64,000 nt of DNA, taken from contig NZ_JONZ01000005.1 in the NCBI RefSeq assembly GCF_000712165.1, positions 62,001 through 126,000 on the forward strand, given 5' to 3'. A program made the position numbers and the translations under genes. This DNA comes from Ureaplasma canigenitalium ATCC 51252 (GTDB lineage Bacteria; Bacillota_I; Bacilli_A; Mycoplasmatales; Mycoplasmoidaceae). Each line of letters starts with the position of its first letter. Position 1 is the stretch's first letter. Shown here one piece after another: positions 44,101 to 55,101 of the stretch. The notes below the pieces were generated by a model. It was not told the origin of the DNA. It saw nothing but the letters and a program-made list of their open reading frames with translations, and did no database searches.

Positions 44101-46978
44101 TTCTTAATTCAACACCGGCTGGTAGTTCGTAAATAATAGGAACACCGCTTTTTGTAAATTTAATTGGGGTACCCATTCCGTCGCGGATAATTCCATCATA
44201 TCGGCCAAGACCACGTGTCCCCGGTGTATTCGCATCGATGAAGCTATAATTGTTGGTGTTAGTTTGATCAATATAATATTTACTAGCTTTAAGATTAATA
44301 ATGTTTTGATCATAAGGCTCACCACGCTCCTTCTTTGCAATTTCACTTGCAATTAATTTATTAATGTGTGGATCAATACCTGGATTAAGAGTTCCTGACT
44401 CAGTATCAAACGCATTCATTAAATAAATGTCATAAGGTTTAAGATTTCTTAGTTTCGCTGAAGCTAGAAGTCCCTCGAACGAAAGTAGGAATCGTCGATC
44501 TTTACGGAAGAGGAAATAACCTAATGGATCATGAGAAGAAGAACCGAAAATGTCTTCACTTGTTTCATATCGAACATCCTTGTCAGGTGTATCCCTCTTT
44601 ACTCGGCCATAACTAAAGTTTAAATACGAAGCTTCGTTACTTGGTAAATAATTACTATCAGTACTTCTAATTCGTAAACCAGATGATCTCGCATCTAAAT
44701 AGTGTTGCAGAATCTTTGTGTTATGAAATTGTTGTAATGACGTTCCAGTCCGAGTGTCAATCCCACCAACAAGAGCACTATTCTTGTTTTCAGAGATATC
44801 TTGAATATATTGAAGAGTCTGGTGGTGACCGTATTCATGAGCACCGACATATCTTAAATATTCAATTCCTGTTGAAACAAATCCTGGGTCTGATTCACGA
44901 ACAATCGCAAGATACGGAATGCGATCAGAATCATATAGACCATAATACTTGCCATCAACGGCTTCTAACGAATATGAGCCGTCATCATTAAGAGTCGATT
45001 CAATGTGAAGACCTTCAATTGTTTTTCCAAGTTGTAGATTCTTATTAATTACTTTATCGATAAGTCCGCTATACACTTCAGTGAACATAGTATAAGTCGG
45101 AACAATTTTTCCGTTAATAAAGGAAGAACCTTTTGAAATTACCTTCGGAGTATACGGGTCGGTATATTCCACAGCAACCTTTAGGGTATTAAAGGCATCA
45201 TCAAACCGACTGTCATATAGAAAACCGCGTTTATTATCCTTAGCCGGACTTTGTTTTAAAGTATATTCAACATCGGTGCTATTTTGGCCAAGTGTTTTTC
45301 CTTTAATTTTAAATGAATATTTATCGATAATCTCAACATCGGTAATGGTAATCCCAATAAGGCGATCTGGAACAAAACCTTCAATACTTGTCGTACCATC
45401 ATTGTTCTTAATTTTAACGGCAGTCTCAGCTTCGACAGCATCCTCTTTTCTTGAATAGAAACGTGGATTTTCCTTGTTTTGTTCGTGATCGTAAACAAAA
45501 ACACGTTTTCCCTTTAACTTATAGTCAATATCATAGAAGTTGTGAAAATTCTTTTGAGTTTTCTTATATTCTTCATAGTTATTTTTGACAATGTCAGAAA
45601 GTAATCTTGAAGGAAGATTCATATAACTAACCTTCGACATATAAGCTGGTATTAAAGGTTCGTTTGGAATATTTCCTTGTCAGTAAACATTTTGATAAAG
45701 AACAATGTTTTTAACTTTATCGTCTTTTCCAACTAGCTGAAGAATGTCCATTCAATTTAAGTTATTTGATCTTTGATTTGGTTCACGAACTGAATATTTA
45801 TTAACTTTTTTAACATCAATCTGTACAAGTTCAGTGTCGCTAAAAGTAACCTTATCCGTTTCGGGTTCAACTGGAATTAGATTGTATTTAAGAATGAAAT
45901 CTTTGTAGATTTCCTTCGCTAGTTTTTCCGCTTCTTCTTTCGATGAAGCTTGGAACATAAAGTTATACTCACCATTTAATTGAATTCTGGTTTGGGTTTT
46001 AAAATCAACAACTTCAGGAAGATTGTATTTTAAAAATGATCGTGGAAGAATATTGTTTTCACGACGGAATTTCTTTCCTAGATCAACAACATAATATTTT
46101 TTACCTACAACAAGGTCAAGCAGTTTAAAACCACCAAAAGACTTTTCATGATTATGAAGAGTCAGAAGCATAGGAAGTTGTTTAACATAATCTCGGAATT
46201 CTTCTTCAGTAATCCCTACTGCATTTAGTTTGTGAGTAAGAGCATCAGCGGCTTGACCGGGTCCTGAAAGTTCAGAATATACCGCTTGAGTTCCAAAGAA
46301 ACCATCTGGGTAAAATTCAATTTCAGTACTTTCACGTGTCCCGCTATGTTGACCAAGTGTAATCGCATTACCATTTGTTTTAACACCACGACCAAGACTA
46401 AAACGTTTTAAAGTAATAACGTCAGGTCCTCATGAAACATTTTTAAAAAATCAATTAGTATATTCAATAAATTCGTTCGGAAGAAGCGATTCAACATAGT
46501 TATTTTCAAATCGTACTGGACCAATTTCAAGAATAAAACTTGGTAAATTATTATTGAAATTGCTCATATAAAGATCAATAAATTCGTCGTAAGTTAGGAT
46601 GTCACCTTTTTTGTATTTACCATGATCACTTGGTTTAAAGTCAACAAGAAGTTCAACAAAATAATTTACTTTTCGACGTTTTTGTTTAAGCACTTTAGTT
46701 TCTGGTGTATCAGTACTGTCTTCTTTAAAGTCATCCTTATTAAATCGATAAAGTGCAACTTCTTTTTCGTTAACGTCGATGAAAACAGCACGGTCAACGG
46801 ATTTGTCTTCGATATCGTTATGAAGAGCAGAAGCAATTTCAATTTCAGTTCGACCAAGACCATTTTTGGTCTTAGAATACAATGCCATGAAACCAACTGA
46901 AGCTGAAGCAAGAATTGCTGTTACACCAAAGCCGATTCCAATTTTCGCAGCAAGAGTTAACCTTTTTTTAGTTTTCAT
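41108..46978 (-). CDS. Giant PDxFFG-family surface protein with HEYGHH metalloprotease motif
   Basis: A 1,956-residue protein with an N-terminal signal anchor (hydrophobic 11-33, no lipobox Cys). Residues 224-229 read PDGFFG, the signature that names the mycoplasma PDxFFG family. At residues 714-719 it has HEYGHH inside YVGAHEYGHHQTLQYI, a zincin-type HExxH motif with conserved surroundings, so a zinc metalloprotease activity is plausible; a third zinc ligand was not identified. It sits between oppF and the OppA-like gene and is expected to be exposed outside. It could cut host proteins into peptides for Opp. Many TGA-Trp codons keep the frame open over nearly 5.9 kb. Confidence 0.82.
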
Positions 46979-46989
46979 ATCTTCTCCTC

Positions 46990-48291
46990 TTAATATTCAC
47001 TATTCTTTCAACGTTCAACTTCATCTTCAGTCGCTAGGATATAGTGGTCATTACCTAAGTTGATTCATTTTGGTTGATGATCTTTTGTATAACCGTGCAT
47101 CGAAGGGTCGTAGATATAACCAAGTAATGATTTTTTATCAGCATCAATACTCGGAATGGCCTCCATTAATGATTTAGTATATGGGTGTAGGAAGTTTTTC
47201 ACAACTTCCTTAGTCGGACCTATTTCAAGTAAAATTCCTTTATACATTACAGCAATACGGTCGCTGATGTATTCAACCATTCTTAGGTCGTGAGCGATAA
47301 AAAGAATGGTTAGGTTATATTTCGCTTTAAGATCCTTAAAGATATTAATTACTTGTGCTTGGATAGAAACATCCAGGGCTGAAATTGGTTCATCTGCGAT
47401 TAATAGTTTTGGTCTCATCGCAACTGCTCTTGAAATTCCAATCCGTTGCTGTTGACCACCGGAGAATTCAAGCGGATAACGATGAAGAACTGTCTCATCT
47501 AATCCAACTGACTTAAGGACATCAATGGCAACTTTTTTGATTAATTGATTTTCATTTAAGTTCTTAACTTCGTTGATTTCATTTAAGATTTCGTTTAATT
47601 TAATGCTACCATTGGTTAAATCTTTGATTTGTAATTTATTTACAAAAGAGATTAACTTTTTTTGCTCATCTTCATTTAAGTAATCAAACTGATCATTAAA
47701 GAATATATCAAGTCTAGTGACTTGGTCATTAAGTCCTCGCTTTTTAAGTTCATTCATTAAATCAATTAAATAACTTTTAAATGAGAACTTAATGTAAGAT
47801 GGTTTAAAATTTTTTAAATTATAAAGACCTTCGGTGACAACTTGTTCAATATTAACAAAAGGGTTAAGAGAGTTAGCTGGGTCTTGGAAAATCATTTGAA
47901 CATTATTAATAATGAATTCCTTAAAGTCCTTGTCAACTTTCTCTCCTTCCTTAGGAAGATACTTTCCATTAATTTTGATATCACCAAAACTATGTTTAAC
48001 AAGACTAATTAAGGCATTACCAGTTGTTGATTTACCACTACCTGACTCACCAACTAGACCAAGTACTTCACCTTCATAGATGTTAAATGACATATCATGA
48101 ACTGCTTTGAATTTACTAAGACCATAACCATATGTCACATCCATATGTCTTACTTCTACAAGTCTTTTGCGTTCAGGATTGGCATTTAATCGTTCTAGTA
48201 AACCTTCTGTGACTGGTCGAACAGTAATTTTTTCTGGTAGTAAAAATCGCTTTTTACGATCGAAAAAAACTTTCTTTTCTGTCTCTGCCAT
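46990..48291 (-). CDS. oppF: Oligopeptide ABC transporter ATP-binding protein OppF
   Basis: One of the two ATPases of the peptide importer. Walker A is GESGSGKSTT (81-90), Q loop MIFQDPANSLNP (Gln136), signature FSGGQQQRIGISRAV (276-290), Walker B LLIADEPISALD and switch His in FIAHDLRMVEYI. Between Q loop and signature there are about 140 residues instead of about 50; the extra 90 or so (about 160-250) are helical and charged. The C-terminal part GLPHPYTKSL-like (FLHPYTKSLMEAIP) is the usual Opp tail. 433 residues. A TGA-Trp lies near the C-terminus. Confidence 0.93.
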
Positions 48292-48309
48292 AATGTTCTC
48301 GCTTTTTTA

Positions 48310-50559
48310 TTATTTATTGTTATTCATTAATTTAAAGTGCTCTCAACGTTCACTAATTAGTTTCGGTGGAGTGTATTTTTCAGCATTAGGGTCTAATAAT
48401 GCTGTCTTTGCTTTGTGGGTTTCTGATACATAATATATATCTGGTTCAATTTCGAAGTCACGTACCATCGCATAATCATTACGAATAGCAAAGGCATCGC
48501 CAACGATATCATTCAATCGTGAAGGAACTGATCCCTTAATTGTTTCAAGACGGTCACCTGTATTAACATCGGGCATCGACTGAATCAAACCTCATGTATA
48601 AGGGTGTTGAGCATTTCAAAGAATTTCATCTCGTGTACCCTCTTCAATAACCTGTCCAGCATACATAATGGAGATATAGTCAGCAATACTTGCGACGACC
48701 CCAAGGTCATGAGTAATGAAAATGACACACATCTTAAATCGTTCTTGAAGATCACGGATAATATCAAGCACTAATGCTTGAACTGTTGGGTCAAGGGCTG
48801 TTGTTGGTTCATCAAGAACAAGGATTTTGGGATGCAGTGAGACGATCGCTGCAATCACAACCCGTTGAATCATCCCTCCCGAAAGTTCATGTGGATATAA
48901 ATCCATTACTTCTTCAGGATTGTTAATTTTAGTTAGTTTAAGGAATTCAATGCTTCTTTCTTTCGCTTCTTTCTTGTTTTTAACAAGACCATTAATCAAC
49001 ATTCCCTCCATAATTTGTTTTCCAATTTTCATTGTCGGATTCAAGGTTGATGTTGGATTCTGGAAGACCGCAGAAATCACTTTTCCAAGGTATTTTGATC
49101 GTTGTCAATCACTAAAGGTAAAGTCTTGTACCTCGTTCCCATAAAGACTAATCTTACCTTCCTCAATGTTCGCATTTGAACCAGCAAGGCCATATAATAG
49201 TGAAGTGATAACCGATTTTCCACTACCTGACTCCCCGATGATGGCATGCACCTTACCTTCGTAAAAGTCAATTGATGTATTTCTTAAAACAAGAGCTTTT
49301 TCGGTTGGCCGGCTTGGGTTAGTAAAAGTTAGTTTGATATTTTCAATGCTTGCAGCGATTTTTAACTTCGTGCCATCCTTAAATTCTTTGTATGAGACAT
49401 TACTTTCAAATTTTTCAAAATCAAATTGTTTTCTTGTGGGAGCGAAGTAGGACTTAAGAGTTACTTTTTCCTTTTTATTTTTCTTTTTTGCTTTTGTCTC
49501 TTGGGCGATTTTTTTTTCCGGATTTTCAGACTTCACTGGTTCACTTGACATTGACTCATTAACCATTAATTCATCCATCATAGGTTTTTCGTCTATTGCC
49601 TTCATATCAAGATTAACTAATGGTTCAACCTTTTTATCATGAAGTACATCAGAAGAAGTTTCTACATCCGATTCTTGATTTATTTTTTGGTTGAAATTAG
49701 ATCGAAGAATCCCAAGGGAGGTTTTTTCGTTATAAATATCGAAGGATGAATCGCGGTGAATTTCAGGATAAGGAGAAGCTCAAGGATTATTATCAAGGTA
49801 TCTTGTGTCAATTCCTTCTTGATATTGTTCACCATTATCCTTTTTAAGAGTCCATTTAAATTCATTTAATTGGATTAATGTTCGGTCAAGTAAAGGAGGA
49901 ATGTATTCTGAGTTATAAACTTGACGACATCATTCCTCTGATTTATCTTCAGTACTATATTGAAATACTGCATCTGTTCAAAAACTATGAATCTTTTTAG
50001 CTTTTTGATCTTCATGTTTAAGACAAGGAGCGGTAAAGGAAACAACACGACCACGACTATTTTGAAGTTCATATTCGGTTGGAATTTCATTTTTTGATCA
50101 ATTAGGACGCGGTGTATCCTCTTCTTCCAACTTTTCAACTGCATCTTGTTCTTGTTTTACTAACATTAAATCAGTTAGCGACACACTGGTGTTTTGTTCG
50201 TCGTAAACTTGATATTCATCATGTGAATCAGAAACAATCATATTATTACCAGATTCATCTTCGTGCATTGTTAGTAAAGAGTGGTCATCCATCATTTTTT
50301 CCATTTCTTTTTGTTTTTCACAAGCAGATATGTCATGATGACCTTCGACATTGATTGAGCAAACAGCAATCGGGTCGGTTACATTATTGGTCATATGTTC
50401 GAAAATAGCGAAATCGTTATTCTCGTAAGGTTTCGCACCTTTGATCATTGTTAAATGCTGGCTATCTGGTTTATAATCATCAAAGTTCAATTTACGATTG
50501 CTAAGGGTATAACTGTAATATTGTTTACGAAAACTTTTAGAATTATAGATTTTTTTCAT
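48310..50559 (-). CDS. oppD: Oligopeptide ABC transporter ATP-binding protein OppD with ~400-residue N-terminal extension
   Basis: The C-terminal half is a normal OppD ATPase: Walker A GESGSGKSV (442-450), Q loop AVFQNPTSTLNPTMKIG, signature LSGGMIQRVVIAA, Walker B ILVLDEPTTALDPTVQ, switch His in FITHDLGVVA and the tail NAQHPYTWGL. Before it lie about 400 residues without recognisable domain: an acidic, Ser/Asp/Glu-rich first part, a middle part with aromatic residues, and a Lys-rich stretch (KKNKKEKVTLK) close to the ABC domain. Total 749 residues versus about 350-420 usually. Frame is open throughout with five or more TGA-Trp codons. The ATG follows the oppC stop by 1 nt. Confidence 0.92.
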
Positions 50560-50560
50560 A

Positions 50561-51559
50561 TTAACGTTGTCTACGCAATGCGTCCTGCACTGCACTCCCT
50601 ACTAATTGAATTGAAGCCACTATTAACACTAAAATGGACGACGGTATTAAGGTATATCTAGGATATAAGGTAATAATCGAAGAACCATCCGCAATTAAGT
50701 TACCAAGGGTTGGGGTATTTGGTAACGATAGCCCAATAAAGGCCAGTGAAGATTCAGCTAAAATTGCTCCAGGAATTGAAAACACAAGTTGCGAAATCAT
50801 AATAGGAACGATGATTGGAATAAAATTCAATAAGATTTTTGAATTCTTTGTCCCAAGAGTCTTTGATGCTGACACTCATAGGAAACCACGAGCCCGTCTA
50901 ACTTGTGAACGCATATGGTTCGCCATTCCAATTCAACCAGCAAATGAAATAGCAAACACAGTAACCCCAAACGAGGGTTTTAGAATAACGGTTAGGATCA
51001 TTAGAATAATGATGGTTGGAACATTAGAAAGGATTTTAATGAAGAAGGTCATCACCCGGTCAAACCAAGTAAAATAACCCATTAAAATACCAATCGTCAC
51101 ACCTACAACAAGTTCAATCGCTGTCGTAATGATAGCGATTCCCAGAGAATAACGAAGACCCCATCACAGCATCGCTCAAAGGTCACGACCTTTGTTATCT
51201 GTCCCAAAAATAAATCCTTTTGAGAAGTAGTCAAGATACCGGTGTCCTGGTCTTAGTTCGGTTGGTGATCCTGATGTTAACGGAATGACAATCGCAAGGA
51301 TTAATAAGGAGATAATTATACTAAATCCTATCACTCCCGAGATTGATTTAGCGAACCGGTTCGCAAATTCACGGAATGGTCTTGGTTTCGCACCCATATA
51401 CACATTTTCACGGAATTCAATGATGTTTCCGACAATTTTTCATTGCTGATGTTTAAATGGTTGAAGAAATAAATTAGGAGCATCGCTTCTAAACTCATCA
51501 GCAATTTTTTCGCCGAATTGTTTCATCTTCGATTTCTTATATCGTTGAATTGCTGACAT
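50561..51559 (-). CDS. oppC: Oligopeptide ABC transporter permease OppC
   Basis: Second permease of the peptide importer, 332 residues. After a cytoplasmic N-terminus of about 80 residues comes helix 1 (SGVIGFSIIISLLILAIVIP), then FGTDNKGRDLWAMLWWGLR, which is typical for OppC/DppC, and five more helices. The ATPase docking loop is VSASKTLGTKNSKILLNFI with the following IPIIVPIMIS. It starts directly after oppB (1 nt). Confidence 0.94.
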
Positions 51560-51560
51560 T

Positions 51561-52682
51561 TTACTTACCTCCTCTTCTAATACGTGGGTCAATTAAAATA
51601 TAAAGAGCATCACGTAAGGTATAACCAATAATAGTAGTAATAGAATAAATAATTACTAATAATAGAATAACATTAAAATCTTTCGACAAAATTGAGTCAA
51701 GGAATAATGAACCAGAACCCGGAATTTGGAAAATTTGCTCAATAAACAACGCTCCAGTAAATGAACCAAGAATCACAAATGGGAAGAAGGTAGCGATTGG
51801 GAAAAGTGAAGGTTTTAATGCATGCATTCAAACGAAACGGTTCACTGTCGCTCCTTTTAAGTAAGCAAACTTAGCGTGAGTTGAATTTAGTTCTCGGTTC
51901 ATTTCTACCTTAATGTATTGTACATAAACAATAATTGAACCAAGCGAAAGAGCAAGTCCAGGAAGGATATATGTTAGGAAATTGTTAATATCAAATACAA
52001 AAGGTAACCCAACATCCTTACCAATTAATAAAAGGACAAGACCAAAGACAAGCGAAGGAACGGCTGAAATTACGGAAATGACTACGGTTGAAATACTATC
52101 AAGTATACCACCTGGCTTACGACCAACAAGCACACCTAATGGAATACCCACAATCAAGGTAAGGAAAACACTGAAAATACCTATTGCAAACGAAACAAGG
52201 TAACGTCCCCAAATAAATTGATTGATTTCCACACCAGGACGAATTGATGTTGAAATTCCAAACTTACCAACAAATAAATTTCCAAGGTATTCTCAATATC
52301 GAATTCCGAGCGGACGATCAAGACCGTATTGAGCTAGAATTGCTTTCTTCGCTTCTGGTGATGTAATTCCAATCGTAAGGGCATTTTCCCCTGGTACGAT
52401 GTTAATTAAAAAGAATGTTACTGTAACAACTATTCAAGATAAGACAAAAAATTCAAGTATTAATTTGAAAGTTTTTCAAATTCCTTGAACAAACTTTGAA
52501 TCGGTTGAGAAAAAGTCAATAATCGGATCAATGACTCGGTCTCGCTCTTTGCTAGATCTAATCGATCTTCCTGTCCCAAAGATGACATAATTATTAGAAA
52601 AAGAATAATTCTCTTTTTTCATCTTCGAGGGAGAGGTAGATTGATTAGTGCTAAGTTGTTGTTCAACTACTTCGTTAGACAT
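51561..52682 (-). CDS. oppB: Oligopeptide ABC transporter permease OppB
   Basis: First permease of the peptide importer, 373 residues. An N-terminal Ser-rich, charged region of about 70 residues precedes helix 1. The segment YGLDRPLGIRYWEYLGNL and the docking loop KFAYLKGATVNRFVWMHAL are standard for OppB, and the end FLDSILSKDFNVILLLVII leads into the last helices. Start ATG at 52682. The gene lies 10 nt after a small membrane-protein gene. Confidence 0.93.
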
Positions 52683-52692
52683 ACATACTCCT

Positions 52693-53121
52693 TTAAATAA
52701 TAGTTAAGCTGACAAGTGAGCTTATAATTTGTTTACTCATAATTCCATAACCAATAGTACATCCAAGAGCATAAAGAAAACTTGGTAAGATGATTACTAG
52801 AATCAATAAATTCAAGCGGATGTAAGCATATTGTAGTGATGTTAGTTCATATTTTGCATCAACATAAAAGCGATCAATCACTTTTGCTTCAAAATTAGAT
52901 ATACGATATTCTCCTTGTTTTCTTATTGTTTTGATGTACTTCCGTCTTTGGTAGTACCTTGAAAAGAAAACATAAAGAAAAACAATCATAATAAGAACTA
53001 AATAACCAAGAAAAACATGAAATGCTTTTAACTTAAAAGTCGGGACAAGTTCAAGAACAATGTGGGAAATGATAAGAACAAGAAGTAGTGTAAACATACT
53101 AATTCATGCTCTATAACACAT
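52693..53121 (-). CDS. Unknown four-helix membrane protein upstream of oppB
   Basis: A 142-residue protein with helices near 9-28, 38-57, 98-115 and 120-140 and a basic loop (YYQRRKYIKTIRKQGEYR) between the two pairs. The start at 53121 is set by AAGGAGG; reaching it needs one TGA read as Trp. Not assigned to a family. It lies between a lipoprotein and oppB in the same direction, and could be an accessory factor of the importer. Only context supports this. Confidence 0.7.
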
Positions 53122-53155
53122 AAACCTCCTTGGATAACTTCCATTTTTTTTCATA

Positions 53156-54298
53156 CTAATGACACACTCCATCAGCATGACAATGTTGACCTTGAGAAGG
53201 TTCCAGAGTGATGTCTTGGTAAAACCTTGGATCAAAATAAATATATTGATTTTCCTTTACTATATCTCTTTTGTTTTTAGTAATAGTAAGTAGGTGATCG
53301 TCAAGTCATTGTTCAAAAAATAATTTATTAGTTTCTTTTAATTTTTTTGCCGCAACATAGTTTTTCACAAGAAAAACTGGTGAGAGTATTTCTGTTGGAC
53401 TAATAACTAATTTTTTTATTTCATCCTTACCTTTTTCTCGATCAAGTACCTTAGTAAAAGTTATTTGACTAATTTCGGTTTCTTTGTTTTCTGGGGTTAT
53501 GAAAGAACGCTCTTTAAGATTGCGATAATCAAGGTCGATTAACGGAATTTCGTTATCAAGTTGTTTATCTTTAATTTGACCGATGTCGTCTTTTTTGCCA
53601 AACACTCTAACTGTTTGTGAAACGAAACGGTAGAATTTACCACCTGAAAGTTTAAATGCAGTGTAAGAACCTTCAGTATATTGAATATTGCTAACGACTT
53701 CGTCAATTGTAACATCTTGATAAGCAATATTCATATATGTTGCTTTTTCAATGTATTCTTTAAATTCTTGAATACTACTGAAATACTTTTGACCGCTTTT
53801 ATTTTTCCCTTTGAGATCAATAATCAGCGGTTTAATCTTATTTAAAATATCATCGTCAATCTTTGATGGGGTTGAATCGATTTTTACCTTATAACTAAAA
53901 TCGATATCAAACTTCTTATTATTATTTTCTTTAAAATTAAAGTGTTCAATATAAACATGGTACTTAAAATTAAAAAGATTTAAGAACAAAAAATTATTAA
54001 TGTAATAGAGATAGAAAGAGTTTTTAAATCGTTGATTAACAAGTTGGTAAAAACCGCGTGCGATGGCTTCATACTTAGGTTTTTCACCTATATCATCATT
54101 AATGACAATTGTCGATTGTGTTTCGCTGCTTATTTCATCAGACAATTGTAATGATTCTTTTTGTTTGTTGGTTAATGGTTTACTTGGAACATCCGTTTTT
54201 GTTTTTTGACAACTTGCAATGGTAACGGCGAAAATAGGAATAGTTAATGAAGTAAATAAAAACCAACAAAATTTCATATTCTTTTTAGTTGATTTCAT
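53156..54298 (-). CDS. Lipoprotein of the opp operon with His/Cys C-terminal end
   Basis: A 380-residue surface lipoprotein. The N-terminus has a positively charged start, a hydrophobic stretch and the lipobox TIASC (Cys30). The body is hydrophilic and of mixed alpha/beta type; no family was recognised. The very end reads QGQHCHADGVCH, with three His and two Cys in nine residues, which looks like a small metal-binding tag. The stop is TAG at 53156-53158 after passing a TGA-Trp at 53306. It is the first large gene of the opp operon and may be an extra substrate-binding or processing factor. Confidence 0.8.
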
Positions 54299-54334
54299 TA
54301 TTATTTACCTTTATATATATTGTAATGACATCAA

Positions 54335-54553
54335 CTAATAATTAGCACAGCAGCAAGAATAAAATTTATTCTTGTCAATGCAGCGAATCAGAAACTTAAA
54401 AATTGATTGGTTCTTCTTAAATGAAATAAACTTAGTGAACATTCAAAAATAAACTGCATCTTGAAAGTAAAAATCATTATTGTCACATGATGCAATACCG
54501 TTAATGTTAATATTCTTATTAAAGTTTTTATTTAATAGAATAACTGAATGCAT
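54335..54553 (-). CDS. Possible small Cys-rich protein at the operon head
   Basis: An open frame of 72 codons, with one TGA-Trp, lies between a good promoter (54584-54612) and the lipoprotein gene. AAAGGA stands 9-10 nt before its ATG. The product is basic, with cysteines at IASCDN, LIRCID and a CCC cluster close to the C-terminus. No family was recognised. It could be a true small protein, a leader peptide or chance. Confidence 0.3.
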
Positions 54554-54583
54554 TACAATAAGTCCTTTCAATGTTTATTTAAT

Positions 54584-54612
54584 AAATTAAACCAATATGA
54601 TTTATAAGTCAA
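54584..54612 (-). promoter_or_regulatory. Promoter of the opp/lipoprotein operon
   Basis: On the minus strand TTGACT (54607-54612) and TAATTT (54584-54589) stand 17 nt apart. The site lies upstream of the small open frame and the lipoprotein gene. Confidence 0.55.
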
Positions 54613-54635
54613 TGGAAATAGTAAAAAAAACAATC

Positions 54636-54698
54636 AATTGATAAAAAGTGTAATATTTACCTAATTTATTGTACCAATTTTTACACTTTTTATCAATT
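54636..54698 (-). repeat. Perfect 18-bp inverted repeat with T run on the minus strand
   Basis: AATTGATAAAAAGTGTAA (54636-54653) and its reverse complement (54681-54698) are separated by 27 nt. On the minus strand the hairpin is followed after 5 nt by eight T, so it may be a terminator or an RNA element just upstream of the opp promoter. Next to it is a small hairpin AGCAC/GTGCT (54699-54714). Confidence 0.7.
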
Positions 54699-54791
54699 AG
54701 CACTTTGGTGTGCTAAAAAACTCTGTTAACTTAATTTAATGAATATTAGTTAAATTATATTTATTTAGTAAATTGTATTAGAATTTTTATA

Positions 54792-54819
54792 TTGACTTAT
54801 CTTTAAAAATCACTATAAT
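54792..54819 (+). promoter_or_regulatory. Promoter of the tRNA-Ile/tRNA-Ala unit
   Basis: TTGACT (54792-54797) and TATAAT (54814-54819) with 16-nt spacing lie 12 nt before the first base of tRNA-Ile. Confidence 0.85.
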
Positions 54820-54830
54820 ATTAACGTTAT

Positions 54831-54907
54831 GGAAGTATAGCTCAGCTGGTTAGAGCACACCCCTGATAAGGGTGAGGTCGGTGGTTCGAGTCCACTTATT
54901 TCCACCA
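54831..54907 (+). tRNA. trnI: tRNA-Ile (anticodon GAT)
   Basis: 77-nt cloverleaf with acceptor GGAAGTA / TATTTCC, anticodon loop CTGATAA (GAT), T loop TTCGAGT and encoded CCA. It is followed after one base by tRNA-Ala. Confidence 0.96.
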
Positions 54908-54908
54908 C

Positions 54909-54984
54909 GGGGACGTAGCTCAATTGATAGAGCACCTGATTTGCACTCAGGAGGTCGTGGGTTTGACCCCCATCGTCTCCACCA
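54909..54984 (+). tRNA. trnA: tRNA-Ala (anticodon TGC)
   Basis: 76-nt cloverleaf with acceptor GGGGACG / CGTCTCC, anticodon loop TTTGCAC (TGC), and encoded CCA. The T loop TTTGACC differs from the usual TTCRANY in the second pyrimidine. Ile-Ala pairs often sit in rRNA operons; no rRNA gene is here. Confidence 0.95.
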
Positions 54985-55008
54985 TTAAATGAAATAAAGA
55001 GAGTTAAA

Positions 55009-55037
55009 AAATAACTAGCATGTGCTAGTTATTTTTT
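55009..55037 (+). terminator. Terminator of the tRNA pair
   Basis: AAATAACTAGCA / TGCTAGTTATTT forms a perfect 12-bp stem with a 2-nt loop, followed by T. Confidence 0.92.
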
Positions 55038-55060
55038 ATTGTAAACGTTTGTAGTAGTAG

Positions 55061-55101
55061 AAAAAAGTCCATTGTATTAGGCAATACAGTGGACTTTTTT
55101 T
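55061..55101. terminator. Second strong, bidirectional hairpin
   Basis: AAAAAAGTCCATTGTATT pairs with AATACAGTGGACTTTTTT (one G-T pair, 4-nt loop). A and T runs at both ends let it work on both strands. On the minus strand it would end the smc-ftsY-ylxM transcript before it runs antisense into the tRNAs. Confidence 0.7.

Noticed and set aside
48310-50559. oppD as a pseudogene broken into four or five pieces
   Set aside because: All breaks are TGA codons; under code 4 the frame is fully open and the ABC motifs are complete.
50112-50661. Plus-strand open frames opposite oppD and oppC
   Set aside because: They are shadows of long, motif-bearing minus-strand genes, with no ribosome sites or family motifs.
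54831-54984. An rRNA operon around the Ile-Ala tRNA pair
   Set aside because: The flanks contain no 16S or 23S sequence; the pair has its own promoter and terminator.
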